A DNA stretch of 64,000 nucleotides, from contig CAVRXO010000012.1 of assembly GCA_963725185.1 (NCBI GenBank), forward strand, positions 95,149 to 159,148, given 5' to 3'. A program made the position numbers and the translations under genes. The notes below the pieces were generated by a model. The model was not told the DNA's origin, did not search any database, and saw only the letters and a program-made list of their open reading frames with translations. Positions 34,737 through 43,847 of the stretch are shown piece by piece. The stretch comes from VAZQ01 sp963725185 (lineage in GTDB: Bacteria; Pseudomonadota; Alphaproteobacteria; Rhizobiales; Xanthobacteraceae). Numbering within the stretch: position 1 is the first letter of the stretch; every line of letters starts with the position of its first letter.

Positions 34737-36230
34737 TCAGCGTTGCGTCAAGGTGCGGCTGACGGCGTCGCGCCAGCCGGCCCATTTGCGCGCGCGCACG
34801 GCCTCGTCCATCTGCGGCAGGAAGCGGCGCTCGCAGCGCCAGCGGGCCGCAAAGCCGTCGAGGTCGGGGCAAAGCCCGGCGGCCAATCCGGCCAGATAGG
34901 CGGCCCCCAAGGCGGTGGTCTCCATCACGGTGGGGCGATCGACCGGGGCTGCCAGGATGTCGGCGAGGAACTGCAGGGTGGGGTCGCTCGCCGCCATGCC
35001 GCCGTCGACCCGCAATACCGTGTCGGCGCCGCGCGGCGGCCAATCGGCGCCCATCGCTTCCAAGAGATCCCGGGTCTGGTAGCCCACCGCCTCGAGCGCG
35101 GCGCGGGCGAGTTCGGCGGCGCCCGACTTGCGGGTCAAGCCGAACACGGCGGCGCGTGCCTGCGCGTCCCAATAGGGCGCGCCGAGGCCGACAAAGGCCG
35201 GGACCAGGTAAACCTCCTCGGCCGGGTCGGCGGCTGCGGCGAGCGCGTTGACGTCCGCGGCGCGCTCGATCATCCCCAGGCCGTCGCGCAACCATTGGAC
35301 CGCCGCGCCGGCGACGAAGATCGCGCCTTCGAGCGCGTAAGTGCGTTTGCCCCGGAGCTGATACGCGATGGTGGTGAGCAGGCGGTGCCGCGAGGCGACC
35401 AGCTCGGGCCCGGTATTGAGCAGCGCGAAGCAGCCGGTGCCGTAGGTGGACTTGATCATGCCGGGGGTAAAGCAACCCTGCCCCACCGTCGCGGCCTGCT
35501 GGTCGCCGGCGACCCCAAGGATGCGGATCGGACCGCCGAACAGGTCCGGCACCGTCGTGCCGAAGTCATGGGCGCAATCGCACACCGACGGCAGCAGCGC
35601 CGCGGGCACGCCGAACAACTCGCAAAGGTCCAAGTCCCATTCGCCGCGGGCGATGTCGAAGATGAGCGTGCGGGCCGCATTGGTCGCATCGCTCGCATGG
35701 GTGCGCCCGCCGGTCAGCCGCCAGATGAGGAAGCTGTCGACCGTGCCAAAGGCGAGCCGGCCCGCCTGCGCGGCCGCGCGGGCACCCGCCACATGATCCA
35801 TCAGCCAACCGATTTTGGTTGCTGAGAAATACGGATCGAGCACCAGGCCGGTGCGGGCCGCCACCTCGTTCTGGTGCCCGGCCTGCCGCAAGCTCGCGCA
35901 CCGATCGGCGGTGCGGCGGTCCTGCCAGACCACGGCATTGTGGATCGGCTGTCCGCTCGCGCGATCCCAGACGATCGTGGTCTCGCGCTGATTGGTGATG
36001 CCGATGCCGGCGACGTCGCTCGCAGCGGCTCCCGCCTCCGCCAGCGCCGCGCGCGCGGTTGCGACTGTCGCGGACCAGATCTCCTCGGGATCGTGCTCGA
36101 CCCAGCCGGGCGCCGGATAGATCTGCCGCAGCTCCTGCTGCGCCGCCGCGATCGGCGTCAGCGCGGCATCGAACAGGATCGCGCGGGTCGAGGTGGTTCC
36201 CTGGTCGATCGCGAGAAGGTAGTCGGCCAC
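34737..36230 (-). CDS. glpK: Glycerol kinase
   Basis: 497 residues, typical length. FGGY-kinase hallmarks: DQGTTSTRAILFD (ATP phosphate-binding), ITNQRETTIVWD, VVWQDRRT, DSFLIWRLTGG, GDQQAATVGQG, STYGTGCFALLNTG and RVDGGMAASD. Phosphorylates glycerol to sn-glycerol 3-phosphate, the substrate of GlpD (38031-39536). Lies 43 bp after the response-regulator gene. No glpF or glpR in view. Confidence 0.95.
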   Translation of the reverse strand: MADYLLAIDQGTTSTRAILFDAALTPIAAAQQELRQIYPAPGWVEHDPEEIWSATVATARAALAEAGAAASDVAGIGITNQRETTIVWDRASGQPIHNAVVWQDRRTADRCASLRQAGHQNEVAARTGLVLDPYFSATKIGWLMDHVAGARAAAQAGRLAFGTVDSFLIWRLTGGRTHASDATNAARTLIFDIARGEWDLDLCELFGVPAALLPSVCDCAHDFGTTVPDLFGGPIRILGVAGDQQAATVGQGCFTPGMIKSTYGTGCFALLNTGPELVASRHRLLTTIAYQLRGKRTYALEGAIFVAGAAVQWLRDGLGMIERAADVNALAAAADPAEEVYLVPAFVGLGAPYWDAQARAAVFGLTRKSGAAELARAALEAVGYQTRDLLEAMGADWPPRGADTVLRVDGGMAASDPTLQFLADILAAPVDRPTVMETTALGAAYLAGLAAGLCPDLDGFAARWRCERRFLPQMDEAVRARKWAGWRDAVSRTLTQR

Positions 36231-36273
36231 GATGCCCCGCCCCTGCCCGGCGGAATGCGGGCCGCGCAGTCCT

Positions 36274-36852
36274 TCAATCCACGACTATCACATTCTCGGT
36301 CGCCAAGTCGACCTGCGGCTTGGCCCTGGCATGCATCCTGCGCTCGCTTTGCCGGTCCAGGACTTGCTGGTCGGGCGTGGTGCGCGGCAGCTTGCGCGGC
36401 GCGGGGCCGTAGTAGGAGCCGCGCTTCACCATCGGCCGCGGATTCATCAGGACGGAGACCAGACGCTCATAGAGGCCCTTGGCGGAAACCGGCTTCAGCA
36501 GGAATTCATGCACGCCCAGCCGCATGGCCTCGACCACGCGCGAATGCTCGCTGTGGCCGGTGAGCATGATGATCGGCACGTTGGGAAACGGGAACGTCTC
36601 CGGCGAGCGCACCCGTCGCACGAATTCGGGGCCGTCCATGCCGGCCATCTGCCAATCGAGCAGCACCACGTCCGGATCGAGCGAGCTGATGGCCGCGATG
36701 CCGCTCCCGCCATCGGCAGCATCGTGCACGTCGGTCACGCCCAGCGACAACAGCAGCGTGCGAATGACCTTGCGCATGTAGAATTCATCGTCGACGATCA
36801 GCAACTTGGCCGACCTGATCTGCGCTTCGATAGTTTTTGCGTTCAACAGCAT
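36274..36852 (-). CDS. CheY-like response regulator with C-terminal tail
   Basis: 192 residues from the ATG at 36852 (or 213 from 36915). The receiver domain covers about residues 15-135: LLIVDDEFYMRKVIRTLL, phosphoacceptor Asp in VVLLDWQMAGMDG, Thr in IIMLTGHSEH, Lys in FLLKPVS. The last ~60 residues (RKLPRTTPDQQVLDRQSERR) are basic and without a known output domain, so it acts as a stand-alone regulator. Located between FkbM and glpK on the same strand. Confidence 0.85.
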   Translation of the reverse strand: MLLNAKTIEAQIRSAKLLIVDDEFYMRKVIRTLLLSLGVTDVHDAADGGSGIAAISSLDPDVVLLDWQMAGMDGPEFVRRVRSPETFPFPNVPIIMLTGHSEHSRVVEAMRLGVHEFLLKPVSAKGLYERLVSVLMNPRPMVKRGSYYGPAPRKLPRTTPDQQVLDRQSERRMHARAKPQVDLATENVIVVD

Positions 36853-37065
36853 CGTGCATCCGGCAAGACCGATCGCCGCCCCGACCGGAATGTCGAGCTT
36901 GAAATTCCAATCCACAATCCGATGCGAATTATCAAAGCATTTTCAGATTGAGGCGTCGTAAAGCGGATCGCTAAAATTTGAGCGAAATTGCGCGCTGCCG
37001 ATACGGAATCGCGGCGCCACGCTGATGCAAGGGAATGTCGGCTCAATGAGCCTGTTTAGCTCGCC

Positions 37066-37923
37066 TTACGGGTTGCGCGGGTTGATTATGGTCGTGGTCC
37101 AATATTCGCCGATGTATTCCGGCTTGCTGAACAGGAGATTGATGAGGACGTGGGATCCGATGCGTGTGGCGGCCGGAACGAGGCGCGGCAGCGTACCGGC
37201 ATAGCTCATGCCGAAGGTCGAATAACCCAGGCCCTCGATGACGCCACGAAGGCTTTCCTCGGTGCACTCCATCATGGCGAGCCCGAAGGAGTGCAATTCC
37301 GCGGTGATGAAACGCGGCTGCTGCCGGGCGATCAGGCCGTGCGCGCCCTCCAACACCCGCTGCTCGGCACCTTCAGTGTCGATTTTGATCAGCTTCGGCG
37401 CCGGCAACCGCAATTCCTCCCATTCGGCGTCGAGCGTCGTCGCCGGCACGACGACGCGGGTCGGAGCGGCGAGACTTTTCGAGTTGCCCGGATACCGGCT
37501 GGGGTCCCAGAGCGCGTTGCCGCCGCTGTCGTCGCTGTTGATGAAGAATTCAATCTGACCCACTTGGTTCGTTGCCGCCTTCTCGATAATCGTAACGTTT
37601 CTGCAGTCGTTGTGCGCGAGATTGGCGCGAAGCCGCCGGAGATTCTCCGCGCCGGGCTCTAATGCGACGACGCGGCCGGTCGGTCCGACCAGGATCGAGG
37701 TCAGCACGGTGAAGAAACCGATATTGGCGCCGACATCGACAACGACATCTCCGTCGCCGAGCACCTTGAGACAAAGATTTGAGACGTCGGGCTCAAACAG
37801 GCTGCCGCCCTGCAGCCAGTCCAGGACGGCTTTTTCATTCGGCCGGCCGGCATCCAGGTCGAGATTCATCTGCAGCGGCTCTGTCGCTTCGCCGCGGCTG
37901 AAATGGTACGTCACGACCGGCAT
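37066..37923 (-). CDS. FkbM family methyltransferase
   Basis: 285 residues. SAM-binding motif VVDVGANIGFFTVLTSILVG, then VVALEPGAENLRRLRANLAHN, and KIDTEGAEQRVLEGA as usual in the FkbM family. Predicted to O-methylate a sugar or lipid-linked substrate; the target is unknown. No neighbouring polysaccharide cluster; it lies between glpD and a response regulator. Confidence 0.87.
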   Translation of the reverse strand: MPVVTYHFSRGEATEPLQMNLDLDAGRPNEKAVLDWLQGGSLFEPDVSNLCLKVLGDGDVVVDVGANIGFFTVLTSILVGPTGRVVALEPGAENLRRLRANLAHNDCRNVTIIEKAATNQVGQIEFFINSDDSGGNALWDPSRYPGNSKSLAAPTRVVVPATTLDAEWEELRLPAPKLIKIDTEGAEQRVLEGAHGLIARQQPRFITAELHSFGLAMMECTEESLRGVIEGLGYSTFGMSYAGTLPRLVPAATRIGSHVLINLLFSKPEYIGEYWTTTIINPRNP

Positions 37924-38030
37924 GCGAACTCGTCCATTGCTCGAATCCCGTTCATCAGCGTACGCCGATTCGGCACCGGCTGCTGATGCATTTGTCGGCC
38001 TCCTCGCAAGCCGGATTAGCGAAAACCCGT

Positions 38031-39536
38031 TCAGCCGTTGCCGATCGCGTCGGCCATGAATTTCGCCAATCGCTCATGCGCGGCGGGCGGCACGCGCAGG
38101 CCGAGCTTGCTGCGGCGCCACAGCACGTCGTCGGCCGTGCGCGCCCATTCATGCTCCATCAGATAGCGCACCTCGGCCCCGGTGAGATCGGCACCAAGGC
38201 TCGCCCCGAGATCATCGATCTGCTTGGCCGGTCCGAGGATGCGGCTGATGCGCGTCCCATAGGCCAGCACCAGGCGGCGGATATGGGCTTCGCTCAGGAA
38301 CGGCCAGGTGCGGCGCGCGTCCGCGATCAATCGCGCGACCCCATCGACGGGGAAATCGCCCCCGGGCAGGTGCGACTGTTTGGTCCAGGCCGGCCGCGCG
38401 CCGAAAACAGGGGCGAGGCGGTCGAGCGCCGCTTCGGCCAGCCGCCGATGGGTCGTGATCTTGCCGCCATAGACCGAGAGGAGCGGCGCCTTGCCGGGCT
38501 CTTCGTCGAGCACCAGCACGTAGTCGCGCATCGTGTCCTGCGGCAGGCCGGCGCCGTCACCGTGGAGCGAACGCACGCCCGCAAAGGCCCACACCACGTC
38601 GGCCGGCGAAATGACGGCGCGCAGATGATCGTTCACCACCGCGCACAGATAGTTGATCTCGTCCGCGCTGGGCGCGACGGCGCCGGGATCGCCCGCAAAG
38701 CTGCCGTCGGTGGTGCCGACGAGCGTGAAATCGCGCTCGAACGGCAGCACGAACACGACCCGATGGTCGACCGTCTGGAAGATGTAGCCGCGGTCGTGCC
38801 CGAACAGGCGGCGGACCACGATGTGGCTGCCCTTGTCGAGCCGCAGATCGGCCGGCGCGCCTTGCTGCAGCACGTTTTGGGTGAATTGCCCGAGCCACGG
38901 TCCGGTGGCATTGACCAGAACGCGGGCGCTCGCCACCTCGCGTCGTCCGCGCACTTCGAGCACGAGCTTCCATTCCGGGCTTTGCTCGTCTTGCGTCCGA
39001 TCGGCGCGCAGGCAGCGCGTGCGGGTCCGGATCAAGGCGCCGCGTTGCGCCGCATCGAGCGCGGTGAGCACCACCAGGCGGGCATCGTCGGTGGTGCAGT
39101 CGGAATATTCAAAGCCACGGCGGTAGCGCCCCTTCAGCGTCGCCCCGTGCGGATCGCCGGCGAGATCGACGCTGCGGGTGGCAGGCAGGATCTTGCGGCC
39201 GCCGAGATGGTCATAGACGAAGAGCCCCAGGCGCAGCTGCCAAGCCGGGCGCAGGCCGGGCTCGACCGGCAGCACGAAACGCATCGGCCGGATCAAATGC
39301 GGCGCCATCCGCAGCAGGACCTCGCGCTCGGTCAGCGCCTCGCGCACCAAGCCGAACCAGCCATGCTCCACATAGCGCAGCCCGCCGTGGATCAGCTTGG
39401 TGGAGGCGGACGATGTGCCGGAGGCGAGATCGTTCTGCTCGACCAAGAGCACGCGCAAGCCGCGGCCCGCGGCATCGCGCGCGATGGCGACGCCGTTGAT
39501 GCCTCCGCCCACGATGGCAAGATCGAACTCGGACAT
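38031..39536 (-). CDS. glpD: Glycerol-3-phosphate dehydrogenase (FAD-dependent)
   Basis: 501 residues from the ATG at 39536. FAD-binding MSEFDLAIVGGGINGVAIAR DAAGRG; SGTSSASTKLIHGGLRYVE; GPWLGQF; the C-terminal GlpD domain DDVLWRRSKLGL. Oxidises sn-glycerol 3-phosphate to dihydroxyacetone phosphate at the inner membrane, giving electrons to quinone. With glpK nearby it forms the glycerol route. The upstream region (39537-39806) contains a 17-bp tandem repeat shared with the divergent SDR gene. Confidence 0.95.
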   Translation of the reverse strand: MSEFDLAIVGGGINGVAIARDAAGRGLRVLLVEQNDLASGTSSASTKLIHGGLRYVEHGWFGLVREALTEREVLLRMAPHLIRPMRFVLPVEPGLRPAWQLRLGLFVYDHLGGRKILPATRSVDLAGDPHGATLKGRYRRGFEYSDCTTDDARLVVLTALDAAQRGALIRTRTRCLRADRTQDEQSPEWKLVLEVRGRREVASARVLVNATGPWLGQFTQNVLQQGAPADLRLDKGSHIVVRRLFGHDRGYIFQTVDHRVVFVLPFERDFTLVGTTDGSFAGDPGAVAPSADEINYLCAVVNDHLRAVISPADVVWAFAGVRSLHGDGAGLPQDTMRDYVLVLDEEPGKAPLLSVYGGKITTHRRLAEAALDRLAPVFGARPAWTKQSHLPGGDFPVDGVARLIADARRTWPFLSEAHIRRLVLAYGTRISRILGPAKQIDDLGASLGADLTGAEVRYLMEHEWARTADDVLWRRSKLGLRVPPAAHERLAKFMADAIGNG

Positions 39537-39668
39537 GTCCCGCCCTTGATCCAGGCCCTGATCTGACCGTTGACCCTGCGCGCGCCGCGCGTGACCCCGA
39601 TTCGCGCCGGGAGCAACCATTCATAGCCAATGGACGAGCGAGCGTCTTGCGTCCGCTGCCGCTTCGGC

Positions 39669-39787
39669 GATGATGTCGCTTGGGCGACGATGTCGCTTGG
39701 GCGATGATGTCGCTTGGGCGATGATGTCGCTTGGGCGATGATGTCGCTTGGACGAGGGTATCGTTTCGGCGAAGATATCGCCTGCCA
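39669..39787. repeat. 17-bp tandem repeat array, 5 close plus 2 degenerate units
   Basis: Units of GATGATGTCGCTTGGGC begin at 39669, 39686, 39703, 39720 and 39737 (identical or one change each), then two weaker units at 39754 and 39771. The array ends 20 bp before the SDR start codon and lies 130 bp upstream of glpD. A 17-bp period is not a codon multiple, and no gene crosses it with support. Confidence 0.9.
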
Positions 39788-39806
39788 AGCTTCCAAGGAG
39801 GCTCGC

Positions 39807-40505
39807 ATGGACTTTCGCGATCGTCACGTGGTTGTCACAGGCGGTACCGGGGCGCTCGGGCATGCGGTGGTCGGCGGACTGATTGCGGCCGGAGCCGTCT
39901 GCCACGTGCCCTACCTGTTCGCGGCCGAAGCGGAGCGTTTTCCGCTGCGGGATCACGCGAAGATCAAGCTCGTTGCCGCAATCGACTTGACCGACGAGGC
40001 GGCGGTCGCGCGCCTTTACGATGGCGTGCCCGAGCTGTGGGCCTCGATCCATCTGGCCGGCGGCTTTGCCATGGCGGCGGTCGGCAAGACCTCCAAGGCC
40101 GACCTGATGAAGCAGATCGACCTCAACCTGGTGACCGCATTCTTGAGCTGCCGGGCCGCCGTCAATGCCATGATGCGCACCGGCGGCGGGCGGATCGTCA
40201 ATGTCGCGGCGCGACCGGCGCTCGAATGGCGCAGCGGCGCCGGCATGGCGGCCTATACGGCGAGCAAGGCTGCGGTCGCCGCGCTGACGGCCGCGCTCGC
40301 CGAGGAGGTGGTCAAATCAGGCATCCTGGTCAACGCGGTCGCGCCCTCGACCATGGACACGCCGGCCAACCGCGCCGCCATGCCGCAAGCCGACCACGCG
40401 GCCTGGCCCAAGACCGAGGAGGTCGCGGCCACGATCCTGTTCCTGGCCTCGCCCGATAACACGGTCACCCGCGGCGGCGTCGTGCCGGTCTACGGGCGAT
40501 CTTAA
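39807..40505 (+). CDS. SDR family oxidoreductase
   Basis: 232 residues; ATG at 39807 with AAGGAGG upstream. Rossmann motif VVVTGGTGALGHAVVGGLIA AG, active site YTASK (Tyr and Lys present). The strand that usually ends in catalytic Ser reads IVNVAARPALEW, with Ala where Ser is expected, so the chemistry may differ. NAD(P)-dependent; substrate unknown. Divergent from glpD, sharing the tandem-repeat region. Confidence 0.85.
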   Translation: MDFRDRHVVVTGGTGALGHAVVGGLIAAGAVCHVPYLFAAEAERFPLRDHAKIKLVAAIDLTDEAAVARLYDGVPELWASIHLAGGFAMAAVGKTSKADLMKQIDLNLVTAFLSCRAAVNAMMRTGGGRIVNVAARPALEWRSGAGMAAYTASKAAVAALTAALAEEVVKSGILVNAVAPSTMDTPANRAAMPQADHAAWPKTEEVAATILFLASPDNTVTRGGVVPVYGRS

Positions 40506-40563
40506 AACCGATCGCCCGACGAGCGATCCGATCAACCACTCGGTTGGTGCGAGCTGGAATGTC

Positions 40564-41753
40564 TCACGCCTTCGCCGTGAGGGAGCTGAGCGGCACATCC
40601 AGCGTATAAACAACCCCGGTCGGCAGATAGGCGAGCTGAACCTGGCCATTCAACTGCTGTCCAAGCGACCCCATCATGCGGGTGCCAAAGCTTCGCCGGC
40701 TCGGCACCGCGACCGCCGGGCCGCCTTTTTCGGTCCATGACAGGCGCAGCCGCTTGGTATCTTCGTCAACGGTCCACGCGATTTCAATGCACCCGGCGGG
40801 CACCGACAGGGCGCCGAATTTCGTAGTGTTCGTGCATAGCTCATTGAATGTCATCGCCAGGGCGATCACGGCCCCGGATGTGATCGCGATATCGGGCCCA
40901 TCGATCGAAAAACGTCCCGGCCCTGGCCGTCATAGGGCTCGATCGCGCCGCGAACGGTGTTCACAAGGCTGGCGTTGGCCCAGCTGACCTGCATCAGGAG
41001 ATCGTGCGCACGCCCGAGCGCGATCAACCGGCCTTCGATGGCCTGCTGCGCGTACTCGACGCTGGTCGCGGTCCGCAGGCTCTGGGACGCAATGGCGCTT
41101 ACGGTCGCGAGCGTATTCTTGATGCGATGATGCAATTCGTCGAGAATGAGCTTCTGCAGCTTGTCCGCGGCTTCACGCTCCTTGGCGTCGATGCCGGCCT
41201 GCGCGAGCAAGGCCTCGGCGTCGATGACGGCCTGCTCCAGCAGCAGCCGAAGACTGTCGTTCTCGGCCGTCAAGTCCTGCGCGGCCAAGAGCCCCGCCGT
41301 GTCCGTGAGCTTCCTTTTGGGGAGCTCTTCAATCGAGAGCGGCAGGGCGGTTTTCGGAACAATCTTCAGCGCGCCCGTGCCCACCATCTCCTGCAGCTCG
41401 ACGATCATCTGCTTCACGTCCAGCGGCTTGCCAAAGAAGCGGCTGTCGGCTGGCTTGTCCGCATCGGACACTTTGACTTGGCCGGACACCAGGATGATCT
41501 TGATGGACGGCCAGCGATCGTGCACGGCGTGGGCGAGCTTTAATCCGTCCATGCTGCCGGGCATCTGGATGTCGGAAAACAGCAGCGAGATGTCCGAGCG
41601 CGATTCGAGGATCGAAAGTGCCTCGTCTGCATTGACGGCTTCGACCGCCGTAAACCCGGCATCCTCGACGATGTCAACCGCGCGCATGCGCAGCACCATC
41701 TCGTCTTCCACGACGAGGACGTTCGTTGAAACCCCGGCCGGGTTTGATGACAT
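40564..41753 (-). CDS. Receiver plus HWE-type histidine kinase (frameshifted at 40908-40912)
   Basis: About 396 residues after correction. N-terminal receiver: VLVVEDEMVLRMRAVDIVED, phosphoacceptor Asp in LLFSDIQMPG, KPLDVKQM. A coiled-coil linker leads to the HWE/HisKA_2 region ILDELHHRIKNTLATVSAIA SQSLR, then ATPase motif TFNELCTNTTKFGALS. The frame breaks at a run of five A (T on the gene strand); restoring six gives DVFSIDGPDIAITSGAVIAL. HWE kinases of this type often act in stress or light signalling. No partner regulator is adjacent. Confidence 0.82.
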
Positions 41754-41787
41754 GGCTGGCCTGATCTTTCATGGTACGAAGTCCCGA

Positions 41788-42072
41788 TCAGCGAAGGGCG
41801 ATGATCCGCACCGTTCGGGCCTCGTGAGCCGGCCTCCTGAGGTCGAATTCACAGCCTTGCTCGTACTGGGGCCACTCGTGGGACGAGCATTCGGCCCCCA
41901 TCACGAGCGCGGGCAAATGGCCACCCTCGGCATAGGACTGATGAAGCGAGCCCGCGACCTGAGCTTCGGCCCTCGCCTCGGGTGCGAGAGAAACGAAAAA
42001 AATCGCCAGACCGGCCAAGAGGGCTGCGGCAGCCACTGCGGTGACCGATTTGGCGGTGATGAATGCGATCAT
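41788..42072 (-). CDS. Small exported protein, 94 residues
   Basis: ATG at 42072 with AGGGGG upstream. The signal peptide MIAFITAKSVTAVAAAALLA GLAIFFVSL is followed by a ~65-residue mature part containing LVMGAECSSHEWPQYEQGCE FDLRRP with two cysteines. Short Bradyrhizobium exported proteins with the CSS-x-x-WP-x-YE-x-x-C-x-FDLR pattern are common; function unknown. Upstream is an AT-rich promoter region (about 42120-42230). Confidence 0.78.
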   Translation of the reverse strand: MIAFITAKSVTAVAAAALLAGLAIFFVSLAPEARAEAQVAGSLHQSYAEGGHLPALVMGAECSSHEWPQYEQGCEFDLRRPAHEARTVRIIALR

Positions 42073-42282
42073 TTTGAACCCCCTGATACACTGGGAGGAC
42101 AATGCCGGGGTTTGTTCGAAAGTTCCCCGCTTTACGCTCTTGTGTAAATAATAATGCTCGAAAATACGATATTTAGTTGAAATCGCACAATATTAAAAAA
42201 TAACTTTCATGAATTGTCCAAGTATTATTCCCCTCCCTTGCCGGAAACCACACCCCGCGACCAGGAATGTGCAACGTCACCT

Positions 42283-43677
42283 TCACCCCGCGACCGGCAC
42301 CATGTCGCGGGCCGAGCCTTTGACCAGGCGGCTGACGGCGCTGGCGGCAATCACGGTGCGGTGTTGCGCATAGGCTTCGTGATTCTTCTCGATGTCGTCG
42401 AGCTCGTAGAGATAATTGACCATGAGGCCGTAGGACTGCTCGAGGCCCTTGTCGGACACGTCCGCCAGCCAATTCAGCCGCTCGAGCCGCGCCCCGTTGC
42501 CGAGATGGAAGCGGGCAACCTGGTCGAGCGGCGCGCCGTTGCGGCCGCGTGCGCGCAGGAAATACCAGGCCGCTGCGCGCAAGAGCGGCTCCTCGACCTC
42601 GTCGCGCGTATCGGCGCTCTGCCACCAGTCGGGCGTGTCCAGGTGGGCGAGCGCGGCGCGATCGTCCGGCGTCAGCGCCGGGGAGGCCTCCGTCGCCCGC
42701 TCCCGCTTGAGCCATTGCGCGAAGCTCGGCACCGGCGACAGGGTCACGAACCGCGACAGGCGCGCGTTCTCGCGCGCGATCTCCTCGGCGACCTGCTTGA
42801 TCAGGAAATGGCCGAACGAGACGCCGGTCAGCCCGCGCTGGCAATTCGAGATCGAATAGAACACCGCCGTCGCCGCCTTGTCGGGCTCGATCACCTCGCG
42901 CTCGACCGCCAGAATGGGCGCGATCGCTCCCGGAATCTCCCGCGTCAAGGCCACCTCGACGAAGATCAGGGGGTCATCGACCAGGGCCGGATGAAAGAAG
43001 GCATAGCAGCGGCGGTCGGGCGCATCGATGCGCCGGCGCAGATCGTCCCAGCCGCGGATCGCGTGCACCGCCTCGTAGCGGATGATCTTCTCGAGCACGA
43101 TCGCCGGCGTCTGCCAGTCGATGCGGCGCAGCACCAGGAAGCCGCGATTGAACCAGGACGAGAACAGGTGCACGAAGGCGGCATCGACGGCGCCCAGATC
43201 GTCACGGCGATCCATGGCTTCGAGCAGCTGCTCGCGCATGCGCACCAGCGCGGCGGTTCCGCCGGGCGCCAGATTGAGACGGCGGAACAATTCCTGCCGG
43301 CGCGGCTCCGATGCCAGATGCACCTCGAACGCGATCTCGTCGGAGGGATTCTTCTGCCAGGCCGCGGTGGCGGCGCTCAGGCGAGCGTGATCGGGACCGA
43401 ATTCCTGCCCCAGCGCCTCGAAGAAGGCGATCCGCGGGCCGGTCGTCAACTCTGCGTAGCGATTGAGGATTTCGCGCGCGAGCGCCACCCCGGAGGCTTC
43501 ACCGCGCTCCGACAGAAGCTCCCCGCAGAGCTCGACCAGATCGGCGGAGCGCCGTTCCGCACTGCCACGGCGATCGCGCGTGCGGTCGATGAGGGCCCGG
43601 CCGCGCTCCGAGATCGACTGCAGCAGCTCGCCGAAAAAGGACGTGTTCACGGGACCGGATTCCTGCCAACCGCGCAT
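42283..43677 (-). CDS. Malonyl-CoA decarboxylase
   Basis: 464 residues from the ATG at 43677; GTG at 43650 would give 455 and fits the usual start (VNTSFFGELLQSISERGR). The sequence matches the MCD family throughout: WFNRGFLVLRRIDWQTPAIV LEKII, CYAFFHPALVDDPLIFVEVA LT, VFYSISNCQRGLTGVSFGHF LIKQV. It decarboxylates malonyl-CoA to acetyl-CoA (MatA-like in rhizobia). Divergent from a CaiB/BaiF gene that may supply or recycle the CoA ester. Confidence 0.92.
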   Translation of the reverse strand: MRGWQESGPVNTSFFGELLQSISERGRALIDRTRDRRGSAERRSADLVELCGELLSERGEASGVALAREILNRYAELTTGPRIAFFEALGQEFGPDHARLSAATAAWQKNPSDEIAFEVHLASEPRRQELFRRLNLAPGGTAALVRMREQLLEAMDRRDDLGAVDAAFVHLFSSWFNRGFLVLRRIDWQTPAIVLEKIIRYEAVHAIRGWDDLRRRIDAPDRRCYAFFHPALVDDPLIFVEVALTREIPGAIAPILAVEREVIEPDKAATAVFYSISNCQRGLTGVSFGHFLIKQVAEEIARENARLSRFVTLSPVPSFAQWLKRERATEASPALTPDDRAALAHLDTPDWWQSADTRDEVEEPLLRAAAWYFLRARGRNGAPLDQVARFHLGNGARLERLNWLADVSDKGLEQSYGLMVNYLYELDDIEKNHEAYAQHRTVIAASAVSRLVKGSARDMVPVAG

Positions 43678-43847
43678 GACATAGGGATTTGGTGAAGATT
43701 CGGCAATGGAGGCGGCCGCTCCGCCGCGAGGACACCGGGCGCCCTGGACAAGATCGCGTCGGCAAGCCACAGAAACGCTGGACGTTTCACCGTTTTTCGA
43801 CCTTCCCTTGGCCCGGCAGCCGGGCCGTCTCTCGAAGGAGCTGTTCC

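Noticed and set aside
39669..39787. Tandem repeat as a possible CRISPR array
   Set aside because: Units are 17 bp and contiguous without spacers, and no cas gene is present.
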